A program made the position numbers and the translations under genes. Shown one piece after another: positions 11,520 through 22,921 of a stretch of DNA of 64,000 nucleotides; position 1 is the first letter of the stretch; every line of letters starts with the position of its first letter. The DNA comes from Antedon mediterranea (lineage: Eukaryota > Echinodermata > Crinoidea > Comatulida > Antedonidae), in the NCBI RefSeq assembly GCF_964355755.1, contig NC_092677.1, positions 5,461,001 to 5,525,000 of the forward strand. Direction: 5' to 3'. The notes beneath the pieces are model-generated. The model did no database searches, was not told where the DNA came from, and saw only the letters and a list, made by a program, of their open reading frames with translations.

Positions 11520-11584
11520 GGTTGTGATCCCACTTCAAGGTTATGATTGTTGGATAACCTTGCCCTATGTGTTTATCTTTAGAC

Positions 11585-12348
11585 CTGAACAGTTAAAACA
11601 AAAATTTAAGCTGTAACTGATGCATTGGCTTTAATGAATCATCAGAGACAGACAGTACAGGAACTTGGGAAAACAATTTAAACAAAAGTAAACTGTGTGT
11701 GTTGATATTAAGACAAACATAAATCCTTAAATCCATAAATCATTTGAATTGGTACAACATATTTCAACTCAAAGAAATGAAGTGGTTAAACTGGTGGTTA
11801 ACGCTTCGCTTTTTTGCATTAAATCATAAAACTTCCTCATGATCTGTGTGAAAATACCTTCTTAACCGTGACGAGTTGTAAACAATCCTAATTTAGCATA
11901 TGCATAATGCGTACTCATGGTTTGAAATCTTTGTTTACTTTCGCTCGTGACGATTTTCCAGATGAAATGTAATCAAGCTAATTTACCTGTTAATTACGTA
12001 AACTTGTTGTTTTTGGCTCAAATTTTCGACTTAAAGTGAATAACTTTAATATTACTTTGATATGGCCACTTTAAATTTAGAATATTTTGACCTTCATTTT
12101 TTTGTGTTTCAAGGGACAATACATCTTTAAGTATTATTGGTTATTAAAAGAAGACAAGACAAGTGACGTGCAGGCGTGATAAAAACAACCACCTATCATA
12201 AAACGTATGATACAGTATTTAATAGTGGACGCATTTCAATCCATGGGTCAGACATTATTAAACGGGCCGGACAGCATTAAATGGTTGAAAAACGCCCACG
12301 AACCCGTTGAAACATGCAACTGGACACTATCCAATGCTGAAAAGTGTC
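11585..12348. other. Intergenic, no gene recognised
   Basis: AT-rich. 12225-12348 has short repeats of GGACAC/GTGTCC words around the C2 insertion site. No ORF with a recognisable domain. Confidence 0.4.
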
Positions 12349-12357
12349 CACCCGGAC

Positions 12358-13284
12358 GCGATTTTTTTTTTCGTACATAAGTTGGGGACCCCCTCATGAA
12401 ACGTCACAAAATAAACATGAATAATTCATCAGTTAAATTTTCTTGTTCCGTGTGCACCCAAGCGTATACCAACAAGAAGTGATTACACAAGTGCGGTACG
12501 ATTCTAGGCCTATCTCCGCTGTTGTTGCGGCGTGCGATTTCATAGAAGAATAATCAGCCTTTAGTTTATGGTGTTTTTAATATAATTTTTTACTAAAGAA
12601 TTACGTGTTAAAACTATAGTTTCTATTAATACTATTTAGGCCTAATTATTAGTCTCTAAACCCATGTCTATTCTAGTAGTAGCTGTGTGGGTGTGTGTGA
12701 CGTGTGTGTGTTAGGTATGACCAAAGATAGTTGCACTATAGTGTAACTATCTTTGGTATGACACAATCCGAGTAATAAGTCAGCAAAATTAAACAATAAA
12801 CATTACACAAAAATACATTTTTATTCTCGTGGGTCAAATCTTCCCATCTCATGTGTTCATATACGCGCATTTTTAAAGTTCCTTTGAGTACATGCATATT
12901 GTTTGATAATAAAATAGCAGAATTAAAAAAATACAGTACACAAATTATACACATTCTTTATTCTTGTGGGTCTAAGCTTTTTTGGGCTATGTCCAATGAA
13001 TTACTACTTAGTTTAATGTCTTGCCGTACTTGCCTAGCTGTCGATTAGCCTCGACTCGACACATTTTGTGTGAAGAAGAGTGCGCGAAGGCAATCACGTG
13101 AATTGACTTATAATCGATCCTAGGCCTACTCTGCCTGTAGAAAGTATCGCAGTTGTGTAATCACTTCTTGTTGCTATACGCTTGGGTGCACACGGAACAA
13201 CAAATTTAACTGATGAATTATTCATGTTTATTTTGTGACGTTTCATGAAGGGGTCCCCAACTTATGTACGAAAAAAAAAATCGC
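12358..13284. mobile_element. Element C2: 927-bp copy of the C1 family, 9-bp TSD
   Basis: Ends GCGATTTTTTTTTTCGTACA in inverted orientation; internal sequence parallels C1 over most of its length. Exact TSDs CACCCGGAC lie at 12349-12357 and 13285-13293. It carries an extra palindromic insertion at 12722-12754 that C1 lacks. Confidence 0.9.
12714..12762. mobile_element. 33-bp palindrome with 8-bp direct repeats
   Basis: GGTATGAC occurs at 12714-12721 and 12755-12762, flanking a 33-bp near-perfect palindrome (CAAAGATAGTTGCACTATAG and its complement, one mismatch). C1 has no such insertion at the corresponding place. It may be a minimal hAT-type MITE remnant or a solo foldback. Confidence 0.6.
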
Positions 13285-13328
13285 CACCCGGACACTTTTG
13301 AATGCTGGACACAATTCAATCTTACACC

Positions 13329-16300
13329 GGCGCTAGTTCCGTTTCGCACCTGTCGTTTATTTCGACTCAAAATTGGTTAAGAAACTTTATCGTGAGTACC
13401 ACACCTTAGAATTAGGCCTCAAAAATACTTTTACGAAGGAGATCACACAAAAAATAAAAAATAAATCCTTTAAATTGATGAATTTTTTTTTTTTTTCTCG
13501 CACATCGGTTTGTGAATTTCGCATACTCCATGTTCAATGTTGTTGTTTCTATGGAGCGCCAAAAGAGCAATCATAATAGAGGGCTAAAAACTCAGTAAAT
13601 TGCGTATATTTAATGCATTTATTGGTGAAAATTACGTTCAATTTTATCATACTTTGTCAATGTCAATGCAACAAAAATATTACTGTTGATACTGTACATG
13701 CTTTTTGCAGGAACTTTTATTTTAGGAATGAAAATCGACAAATTCATCATCATATTACATGTACTGCTGTAGGGGTATTACCTGATCTAAATAATATTCC
13801 TCTTAGTCTATAGCCTAGTCTTACTCTTAGTTAGGCCTAGGGTTGGTTGCTATTTGAAAACAGCAAATTATTAGCAGTAAAATGTTACTACAGCATTTTT
13901 ATTGACAAAATATATTAAAATTAAACGTGTATGTATTTCAATAATAAATAAAGAATAAATTAGTCCAGTCAAAAATCACCCTCACCATGGTATAAGAACG
14001 TACCCTAATAAAATTTCATCCGTAGGTTCTATGTATATAGGTAATAACATTTCTTGATGTTGCGTCTTGCAAAACTTGGGATTTTACGAGAAAATTTGAC
14101 TTTTATACCCAATTTATAACTACCTCATGTCGTATTATTGTGTACAGCGAATGCGACGAAGCGTGACTGAAATTACGAGACGCCGTTTGCGCCCGTTGAA
14201 AAATGCATTAACAAAGCTAAAAACCTACAAAATTAATAGTTTATACAATAATTTAAATATAGTTTACAATAAATTGTATAATAAAATACATAACATATAA
14301 AGAAAACTCAAGTATAATCTCAAATATTTACAGATATGTGTTTAAAAATGTACAAATCAAAATGGCCTTCCATAAAATAAAGTGCGCCCTCACTCTTCAT
14401 ACTTTTATCGGACTTGTATGGATGGTTATTCAAGGCATTAATAATACGAAACCCGATGCGGTTTGTTAGTTATTGCCTCTGCAAGAGGCAGAATATTATA
14501 TTTTCACAAATATATTTCTAGTTTTTATCATGGAAAAAAAGAATTGTATATATTTAAACACATTACAACCTCCAGTCTACCATCATGATGGATTAAGTGA
14601 AGCGCCGTATATGCTATCATGCGTAATGATCTTCTAGTTATCTGGTTATATCTGGTTATATTCTGGACATTCTTTTTTTCACAGCATTAGGCCTACTTGC
14701 GTGGATATCACAATGCATTTGTTTATTCGCGATTATAGTCAATATTAATTTGAGTAAGAATAATTTTTAAATGACAGTCCATTTCGCGTATACGATATAA
14801 TAAAGATTTAAATTAATAAAGTACTCTGAAATATTTTCTCATTGGTTATCCGCAACAAAGAATCCTTGTGATTGTTAGTTTTGTTTAATTTTCTTTGAAT
14901 TGTTTATTGGCATCCATATCGTATGATGTGTGAGACAATTTCGTGTTTTAGAAAATGTAATCCTGCCACCGAAGATTCTTTCTGTTCGAAGACTTCTGAC
15001 GGATAACTGTGTTATTCTTTTACATTTAATTAATTAATAATGTTCATCTTCACTTTTGGGAAAAATATCCTACATCTTTTAGGTTTAAAACGTCATTTAT
15101 AAGCACTTGAATAAGCCAACAAATTAAACTACTGTGTTCTCCCAAACTTTTTAAATTTTATTTAAATGCATTAAAATGTGTCGGACTCGGCGGATAACAA
15201 TACTTGAAATAAAATTAATGCATATAAAACTTTTGTTCTGGACTTTACTTTTTTGTCCCAAGTGAGAACTTTCAGGCCGTGGAGGTGAACCGATCGTTTA
15301 TGACATGCTTTTGTGTATAAAATTTCCAATAATAATTGTAGGACTACTCTCAACCAAAACACTTTATATTAGAATGTATTTAATATACGTCACGTCTTAA
15401 AAAATTGGGAGAATTGGGTAATACAGTATGTCGTTTCTCGCGAATCTTACATCACACTCCAACATTCTCACTTTCTTTTATTTAGTGAAATGTGAACGGT
15501 GGAAAAACGGGAAAATACTTTAAATTTAGAATGCTTTGAATTCTGGAAGACGACTTCGAACTTAAAGAATCGTCATGAATGCCGTTTATTGGCTCAAACT
15601 TCACACATCGGTACGATGTGAAGGCCAGACGGATTCAGAGAGGATCAAACCGGCTCCTCCTCCCCATTGGCAGTGGGGGAATCGGCGGGTGAAAGGGAAA
15701 AATGATAAATGTTGATTCAGACGAATGCCAACCAGCCCCTTTGATACGCTCTTAATAATTGTTGGAAAGTGAAAGTAGGGCTACTTGAGGTAGGGCCTAG
15801 TATCTTTCGTATAGGCCTACACGAAATGGATTATCCTTAAATGATTGGTTCTTACTCTAATTAAGATCATAATCGCGAATGATAGTTCAAAATATGTAAT
15901 GCATTGTGATATCCACGCAAGTAATGCTGTGAAAAAAAAAGAATGTCTAAAAATAAAACCAGCAAAACTAGTAGATCATTACGCTTCAGCAGATATACAA
16001 ATACAGTATACACTTAATCCATCATGGTGGTATACTGGAGGTTGTAATGTGTTTAATATTATATACAATTCTTTTTTTCCATGATAAAAATTAGAAATAT
16101 ATTTGTGAAAATATAATATTCTGCCTCTTGCAGAGGCAATAACTAACAAACCGCATCGTGTTTCATATAATATTAATGCCTTGTATAACCATCCATACAA
16201 GTCCGATAAAAGTATGACGAGTGAGGGCGCACTTTATTTTATGGAAGGCCATTTTGATTTGTACATTTTTAAACACATATCTGTAAATATTTGAGATTAT

Positions 16301-17268
16301 ACTTGGGTTTTCTTTATATGTTATGTATTTTATTATACAATTTATTGTAAACTATATTTAAATTATTGTATAAACTATTAATTTTGTAGGTTTTTAGCTT
16401 TGTTAATGCATTTTTCAACGGGCGCTAACGGCGTCTCGTAATTTTAGTCACGCTTCGTCGAATTCGCTGTACACAATAATACGACATGAGGCGGTTATAA
16501 ATTGGGTATAAAAGTCTAATTTTCTCGTAAAATCCCAAGTTTTGCAAGACGCAACATCAAGAAATGTTATTACCTATATACATAGAACCTACGGATGAAA
16601 TTTTATTAGGGTACGTTCTTATACCATGGTGAGGGTGATTTTTGACTGGACTAAATGCATTAAAAGAAGACGCATTCCACTGAGTTTTTAACCATCTATT
16701 GTTGTTGCTGTTGTGATTTTAGGCTAGCACTGAAATGGCCTACTAAAGCAAGCAAATACACTCACCTTATTCAGTCCCGCAGTACCTAAACCACTACAGA
16801 GACTCAATGTCCAGTACCACTCTAGGGTAAATACTGTTTATAGTACAGGGTACTCTTATGCATCAAGCATGTTTCCTACATGGGGTCCAGACATCAAGTG
16901 AGCTAACTAGCCTATCCTGGTGGGGTCAACCATGCATTTCAACCAGCTGATTTACATGCAAATGAGCAAACTGGACAGGGTATTCAAGCGTGAGACCCCT
17001 TTCACAACATTGCTCTTTTGGCGCTCCATAGAAACGAAAATATTGAACTTCGAGTATGCTAAATTCGCGAACGGTATGCCAGCAGAATCATGTCTGTAAA
17101 ATCATCAATTTAAGGATTTATTTGTTACTTTTTATGTGATTCTTCTTCATAAAAGTACTTATGAGGCCCAATTGTAAGGTGTTGTATTCACAATAAGTTG
17201 CTTAACAATTTGGAGTCAAAAGGAAGTCGAAATAAAAACAGGTGCGAAACGGAACTAGGCCTAGCGCC
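13329..17268. mobile_element. Interrupted G foldback hosting element F
   Basis: The left end GGCGCTAGTTCCGTTTCGCA (13329) and the right end CGGAACTAGGCCTAGCGCC (to 17268) are inverted repeats. The blocks around 13540-13570 and 17015-17040 (GGCGCTCCATAGAAAC and its complement) match the G units in elements A and B. Element F (13963-16651) and a further unidentified ~300-bp segment (about 16712-17010) are inserted in it. No clear TSD remains. Confidence 0.6.
13963..16651. mobile_element. Element F: 2689-bp long-armed foldback, TA TSD (mariner-like ends)
   Basis: Ends GTCCAGTCAAAAATCACCCT are perfect inverted repeats flanked by TA at 13961-13962 and 16652-16653. Arms of about 800 bp (13963-14760 and 15850-16651) are highly similar, including AGGTTCTATGTATATAGG and CCTCTGCAAGAGGCAG. 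The ~1.09 kb spacer has no recognisable ORF. TA plus a CAGTC-type terminus suggests Tc1/mariner, as a non-autonomous foldback. Confidence 0.75.
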
Positions 17269-17440
17269 ACTTAGCCTAGCTAGGGCCTAGTAGTAGGCTA
17301 GGCTAGGCCTAGCCAGGGAGGCTAGGGTAGGGCTACTAGCCTAGTACTAGCTACTACTACTAGCTAGGGCCTATCGCCCCATTCTACTTTAGATTAGGGC
17401 CTGGATAATATAGCGCCGTGGTTAGTATTCCGGCACCGGA
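17269..17440. repeat. CTAG/GGCCTA-rich low-complexity tract
   Basis: Dense run of GGCTAGGCTAGGCCTAG-type words, continued at 18125-18290 on the other side of element E. Confidence 0.6.
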
Positions 17441-17455
17441 ACTCAACTGCCCACC

Positions 17456-18109
17456 GTTAGGGAATCCGACACGCTATTGCGCATGCCCAGAGCTCTGGGA
17501 AGTGAATTATAGCTTGCACTATTATAGTGCCACACACAAGCACCAAGAGTCGGAGTGTTATCGGGATTTACTGTAGCCTAGTTAGTCGCTGCGCGAGCGA
17601 GAGAGCGCTGGATGAATTAATAATTAAAATACGACTACGCCACGCGTTAAAATAATTATTATGATATTAATATTGTATCAGTATCTATCTAAGAATCGTA
17701 ATGCTGTAATTAGCGTTGCGACCCCGACTTCCCGAACAGTTTTTTCACATCCACGCGGTGGCTGCCGTCAACAAATCAACTTGTGATTGCATGTTATGTA
17801 CAGTATAATGCGTTATATGAAATCTTTTATTTTGTACTTGAAAAATCATAAAACTAGTCATGTAATTATATAATTCATAATTATATGAAGTTTATAAATA
17901 TGAATGAAAAAAATAAATAGGCCCACTGGTCACGTCTAACTGGTAGGCCTAGCCTAGTATTTACTATTAGTGGATCCCGTATTAGTAGGCATCCAGGCTA
18001 GTATAGTTCGCTGTGGCGCAGCTATGAAATGACCCATCGCTGTTGATAAGTATAGAGTCGCCAATTACCTCGCTCTGGGCATGCGCAATAGCGTGTCGGA
18101 TTCCCTAAC
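17456..18109. mobile_element. Element E: 654-bp MITE with perfect 38-bp TIRs
   Basis: GTTAGGGAATCCGACACGCT starts a 38-bp stretch (17456-17493) whose exact reverse complement lies at 18072-18109. The interior is non-coding. No TSD longer than TA is evident, so the superfamily is unassigned. Confidence 0.8.
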
Positions 18110-18124
18110 AACAACATTCCCAAT

Positions 18125-18290
18125 ATATAATAGGCCTAGCTAGGCCTAGGCCTATCCCTCTCTCTAGCCTAGTGCTAACTAGCCTGGCTAGGTAGGCCGA
18201 ACTAGTTATGCTAGTATGCCTAGTAGCCTAGCTAGCTAGAGAGGCTAGCCTAACTAGGCCGGGCCTAGCTAGGCCTAGGCCTACTAGAAA
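18125..18290. repeat. CTAG/GGCCTA-rich low-complexity tract
   Basis: Continuation of the 17269-17440 tract: repeated GCCTAGCTAGGCCTAGGCC words. Confidence 0.6.
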
Positions 18291-18301
18291 ACAGTAGTTG
18301 G

Positions 18302-19212
18302 CGGTCAGTCTAATTACCGAAAACAACCAAAATCAACCATAAAACAACCGAAAACAAACCGAAAAACAAAATAAAATAATCTAAATACCGAAAACAAATT
18401 TGTATATGAATTTTTAATGTTGCCCTCTACTGATGGGTGTTTCTAGAGCAAAGACCATGGCCACCGTGTGGCAGAGAGAAGACCGCGTGCGCAAAAGCCA
18501 AGGAAGACCCTACGAAATGGTAGTGTGCACAAAACACAACTAAAAATCGTACAATCAATCAATGATAACATTGCATTTACTTACAGAATCTATAAAAATA
18601 TTTTGATTTTAGTCTTTCGGTTTTTTATCCAGAAACCAATGCATTTACTCCTCACAATAATTGTGAATACGTTAATCCATAGTATAGAAATTAAATTGAC
18701 TATGGTTAATCATGAATAATTTAATTATAGATTTTCAAAGATAATAATACAAAAATGATATTTTTAAGAATATTGATATTAATATTAGGGACTATAAATT
18801 ATACTTAAAACAAGCTCACAATAAAGGATTCACAATAAAATCTGTTCGGTAAAATTACCGTAGTCGAGTAAATAACGTTTTTATCCTTAATCACTTCAGT
18901 ATTAACTTAAGTGATGAAAACGCAATGTTAGATTTGTAAGTAAATGTAGTCTACGGTGTATATCATTGAATTTGTACGATTTTGAGTTGTATTTTGTGCA
19001 CACTACCATTTCGTCGTAGGGTTTTCCTTGGCTTTTAGCCTTTTGCGCGCGCGGTTTTCTCTCTGCATGATCTTAGCTTTAGAAACGTCCATCAGCAGAG
19101 GGCAACATTTAAAAAATAAACAAATTTGTTTTCGGTATTTAGATTTTTTTATTTTGTTTTCGGTTGTTTGTGGTTGTTTTCTGTTGTTTTTGGTACCTAA
19201 TTAGACTCACTC
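18302..19212. mobile_element. 911-bp foldback/MITE with 8-bp TSD (hAT-like?)
   Basis: Inverted ends share AGTCTAATTA followed by (A/C)CGAAAACAACC-type repeats. Arms of several hundred bases include GTAGTGTGCACAAAACACAA and its complement near 18990. Exact 8-bp direct repeats GTAGTTGG lie at 18294-18301 and 19213-19220. The 83-codon frame at 18468 lies in the arm and is not a gene. An 8-bp TSD fits hAT; no transposase is present. Confidence 0.75.
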
Positions 19213-19220
19213 GTAGTTGG

Positions 19221-20313
19221 GGGCGACTTTTTCGAATTTGCACAGATTTCCTCATCTTATCGTTTCAAATTACCTAAGGCCTATATATATTTTCTAGGAA
19301 TAATTCATCATCTAGGCCTAGGCATAGAATTTGTCCTCTATGCCTGTAGTGTTTATATTATGTAATGTGGGTCTCTGGTTCCAGCCTGTTGGTTGGGTGT
19401 TGATCATTTCGCCGCCAGTATACAGGCTTTAATTGTAACGCGAATTTGAAATTTCTTTTTGATATCCACTCCCATATATAGTTATGGAAATTTTTAGAAG
19501 TTGAAAATTCAAGCATTTGTTACTAAAATATTTGTTATTCATTAAAATAAAAAAATTAAATAAATTATATAAAATTTTGTAAAATTACTTTTAATGATAA
19601 TCAATGTGTACAGTAGTATGATTCATCAGCTTTAAATTGAGGTGGTAGTACGGCTGTGAGATAAGCAGGTAAGTTGTTCTGGTCAAGACCAGGTAGCTGA
19701 CAGCAGACATCGGCAAAATAATTGTTAATGAAACCAGCTGATTCATTCTCACTAAGACCTTTTATGTTAAATGACTGCTTTCGCTTAAAATTGCACGATT
19801 TCCAACTTTTTTGTGCTAAATTCCATACACATTTTTAACACGAGTGTCAGACTGTAAATTCATAATTTTACGATTAAATATCTTTTTAACAAATTTTTTT
19901 AATTCTAATGTTTATGCGTATCAACCAAAAATATTATCAACCAAAATTACTATCAACCAAAATGTCTTTCTAGTAGGTGTATCTTGTATCTATAGAAAAA
20001 TTTAAGTTACATTACATGCTTGACTGACCATGCCAATCCATTATCTGTTGTTTATGTTTATAGATGCATTTGCATATAGTAATATTGCTGGTTCTTACTA
20101 AATATGGTAAGTATTTTTCTTTCCTTCCTTTTTTTCTTTTACACTGCGTCAATTTTTATACTTTCTGTAAATGTAATGTATAATTTACAGTGCTAAGGTT
20201 ATTGGGGTTGCTTGTAAGAGATAATATGTACAGTACTGTAAGAGCATTGGTTCTGAACAGTTACTAGTAGTGGCAGTGCACCGATTTGACTGTTCGCTGC
20301 GAGCATTGACTTA
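19221..20313. other. Intergenic, no gene recognised
   Basis: AT-rich sequence with no domain-bearing ORF. It ends at the 5' terminus of the outermost Helitron. Confidence 0.4.
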
Positions 20314-20451
20314 TTGGTTATCCGCAACTAGTAAGTTGCGGATAACCCTTGTTATTGTAAATATCTTTTTTCTTCATCTTTATTAGTTATCCGCTTAGTA
20401 GCGGATAACTACTTGTAATCGTCCTGTTTCATCATATTTTTTTTTTTCTTT

Positions 20452-21023
20452 TTGGTTATCCGCAACTTTACAACAACCCTTGTTATTGTAAATATCTTTT
20501 TCTTCATCTTCATCTTCTTTGTTATTCTTCTTTCTTTCCCGGATTTTTGTGTGTCGCATATCCCCTATTGCTTGTGAACATAACTTTGTATAACTTTGTC
20601 AAAAGATTGATCTGTAGCTGTAGATGTGCAAGAAACTTTGTTATATGACGTTAGAGTCGCGCAGCGTAAGTTACGCGCGATTTTAAGAATTTCAATGATT
20701 GATCATAGATTATAAACCAAAAGTCATTTTTTATTGACACTTGGTGAAAATTTAAGTCATATCAAGGGCGAACTTTCTATTGTATTTAAAAGATGGGTCT
20801 CGTAATTTTTTCTATGCTACACTGTATATAACATACAGTTTATTCTGTAAAATACTGTAATATGATGTATGCTACATAATAGGTACAATTCAGAACTGTA
20901 AACTCATTTATTTCATATCATAGGATGGCATAATAATTGTCGAGGTTCATGTAGTTTAAAGTATGTGCATGTTGCGTTTGCGCGGATAACCCGAACTCGT
21001 CAAAGTGACGAGTTCAAATCTAG
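20452..21023 (+). mobile_element. Helentron/HINE unit 1, internally deleted (572 bp)
   Basis: 5' TTGGTTATCCGCAAC and 3' hairpin plus CTAG are both present. It belongs to the same subfamily as copy Y (CCCGGATTTTTGTG near the 5' end; GGGTTATCCGCG on the minus strand near the 3' end). About 1 kb is deleted around 20784. Confidence 0.75.
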
Positions 21024-22912
21024 TTAGTTATCCGCACTCAGCGGATAACTCCTTGTAACTGTCCTGTTTCATCATCTTTTTTTTTTTTTTCTGTATTATT
21101 CTTCTTTCTTTCTGTCATTTTTGTGCAGAGCGTATCTCTAAAACGTGTAAAGTTAACATTTTATAACTTTGTCAACATATGGGCAATCACGTGAAGTTGT
21201 GCTTTCCTATTTTTGAATGACGTCAGAGTTGCGCAACATGACTTACGCGCGTTTTTATGAATTTCGCGTATTTAACATAGATCGAAAACCATATAACAAT
21301 TTAAATTGAAACTTAGCAAAAGTCTAATTTATATCGTGCACTAACGTTTTGTGCACTAAAAATAGCATGTTTTACACGAAGTTACGCGCGCACGTGCGTT
21401 TAAAATTTTCAAAATGCGAAAAATCAATTTCTAATCAACTTTCTACTCGTTAAAGTTAACATTTTATAACTTTGTCAACATATGGGCAATCACGTGAAGT
21501 TGTGCTTTCCTATTTTTGAATGACATCAGAGTTGCGCAACATGACTTACGCGCGTTTTTATGAATTTCGCGTATTTAACATAGATTGAAAACCATATAAC
21601 AATTTAAATTGAAACTTAGCAAAAGTCTAATTTATATCGTGCGCTAACGTTTTGTGCACTAAAAATGGCATGTTTTACACGAAGTTACCGCGCGTTTAAA
21701 ATTTTATAATGCGAAAAATCAATTTCTAATCAACTTTCTACGCGTTTCATGTCATTTTGAGCATGTAAAAAATTCCCACGGGCGCGCATATTTTTACGCG
21801 CGTGGTGCGCACGTAGCGTTGAAAACAATTTTTTTCGCGTGATTTAGGTTTTTCCAGCCTTTTCTAGTAATTTTACCAACTTTTAAACGATTTCGACTTA
21901 AAATCACGTCATACGAGCCCGTAGAATTGGATGATTTATGTGGGTTTTTTATGAAAAAGTTCAAAAATTCATCAAAATTTGTCAAAATTATACCTTTTTT
22001 TAAACACTTGTAGTTTCTAAACTAAACGGTAAAAGTTGTTTTTATTACGTATTCTGGAAGATGATGAGTTGTAGATATCGTATCATGCATCAATATGGCT
22101 AACCGGACATTATGACATCATCGTATGGCCACTCGAATATAAAATATAGGGATTTTTTCTCTTTTGTCATAGCGCATCACATTTAATAGAGCGCATCTCC
22201 ACTTATCCGTTTTCCATTTTCACCCCGATTTTTATATTGTCTAGGTCAATCAACTATCCTTTGCATGAGTTAAAAATATTTTAATTTTTATGACGTCATC
22301 ATGCCTACAAATTTAAATTAGGTGTGCCTTTAATTTCATCTTTACAGTAAATTTTAATCTGTTATAGCTCGTACGAATAAAATGTGATAATCACGATTAA
22401 AACGTTTTCTGGAAGCTATTGGATTGTAGATACAAAATCATGTAAAAATTTTACCATTCGGATGTTGTGACGTCATCATATGGCCAGTTAAATAAGAAAA
22501 GTCGTATTTTCATCTTTTGCGTCATAATTCATTACATTTAAAAGAGCGTGCATCAATATTTCACGTATTCAAATTTCTTCTGCACGTTAGTATGTTGTTA
22601 CTGAGATAATTTGCTTCCCAAATTGCTGTCTTAGTTTTTCATTTTGATACCGTCGCCATGTTAAAAATAGGAATAAACGGGGGGTCCCGTAATTTCACCT
22701 ATTCTACACTGTATGTAATATGTATACAGATTATATTATATATACTACATGACACAAAATAACAGAATTCAGCAATAACAACATATCATATTCTTCAGTT
22801 CAGGTCATAATGCCATAATCTTTTTCTGTGTGCAATATTCTAACGTATCACGTGCACGTGGCGTTTGTCGTGCGGATAACTAACTCGTCAAAGTGACGAG
22901 TTACATGTCTAG
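21024..22912 (+). mobile_element. Helentron/HINE unit 2 with internal tandem duplication (1889 bp)
   Basis: 5' TTAGTTATCCGCACTCAGCG; 3' hairpin and CTAG at 22909-22912. It is longer than the ~1.58 kb standard by almost exactly the 306-bp direct duplication at 21150-21761. Confidence 0.78.
21150..21761 (+). repeat. 306-bp tandem duplication inside Helitron unit 2
   Basis: AAGTTAACATTTTATAACTT begins both copies, at about 21150 and 21456; the copies are about 95% alike by eye. Confidence 0.75.
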
Positions 22913-22921
22913 TCTGTATTA

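Larger units (their letters stand above)
8564..11584 (-). pseudogene. MULE/SWIM-type protein, C-terminal part; exon split by element B
   Basis: On the minus strand an exon spans 11520-11584 plus 9257-9466; the two parts join cleanly once element B and one TSD copy are removed, giving PTIITLKWDHNHEVASADAL, then RERDVSDGATEKLLELYRSG and HSPSSALDTIKYDLQ. Its donor is TTACAG/GTAACA. The next exon, 8881-9067, continues in frame. The last stretch, 8564-8880, ends with PTSVARRKMPLGGRRRLTVG, NLSFCVLQNASLGKSH and a stop. The HNHE block and the GVQPT-ARRK-GRR tail match what I recall of MULE-derived SWIM zinc-finger proteins of marine invertebrates (FLYWCH/FAR1-like N-terminus, MULE core, SWIM finger, basic tail). 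The core transposase and SWIM regions are missing. Between 8881 and 8880 the frame must shift by one base (FGKYSG is recovered only after the shift). Broken by insertion and frameshift, so a pseudogene. Confidence 0.72.

Noticed and set aside
14845-14890. Solo Helitron 5' end (TTGGTTATCCGCAAC) in the spacer of element F
   Set aside because: Only the first ~30 bp resemble the 20-kb family; no 3' end found, so not called.
18468-18719. 83-codon ORF MAERRPRAQKPRKTLRNGSV
   Set aside because: Lies in an inverted arm of the 18302-19212 element; no homology recognised.
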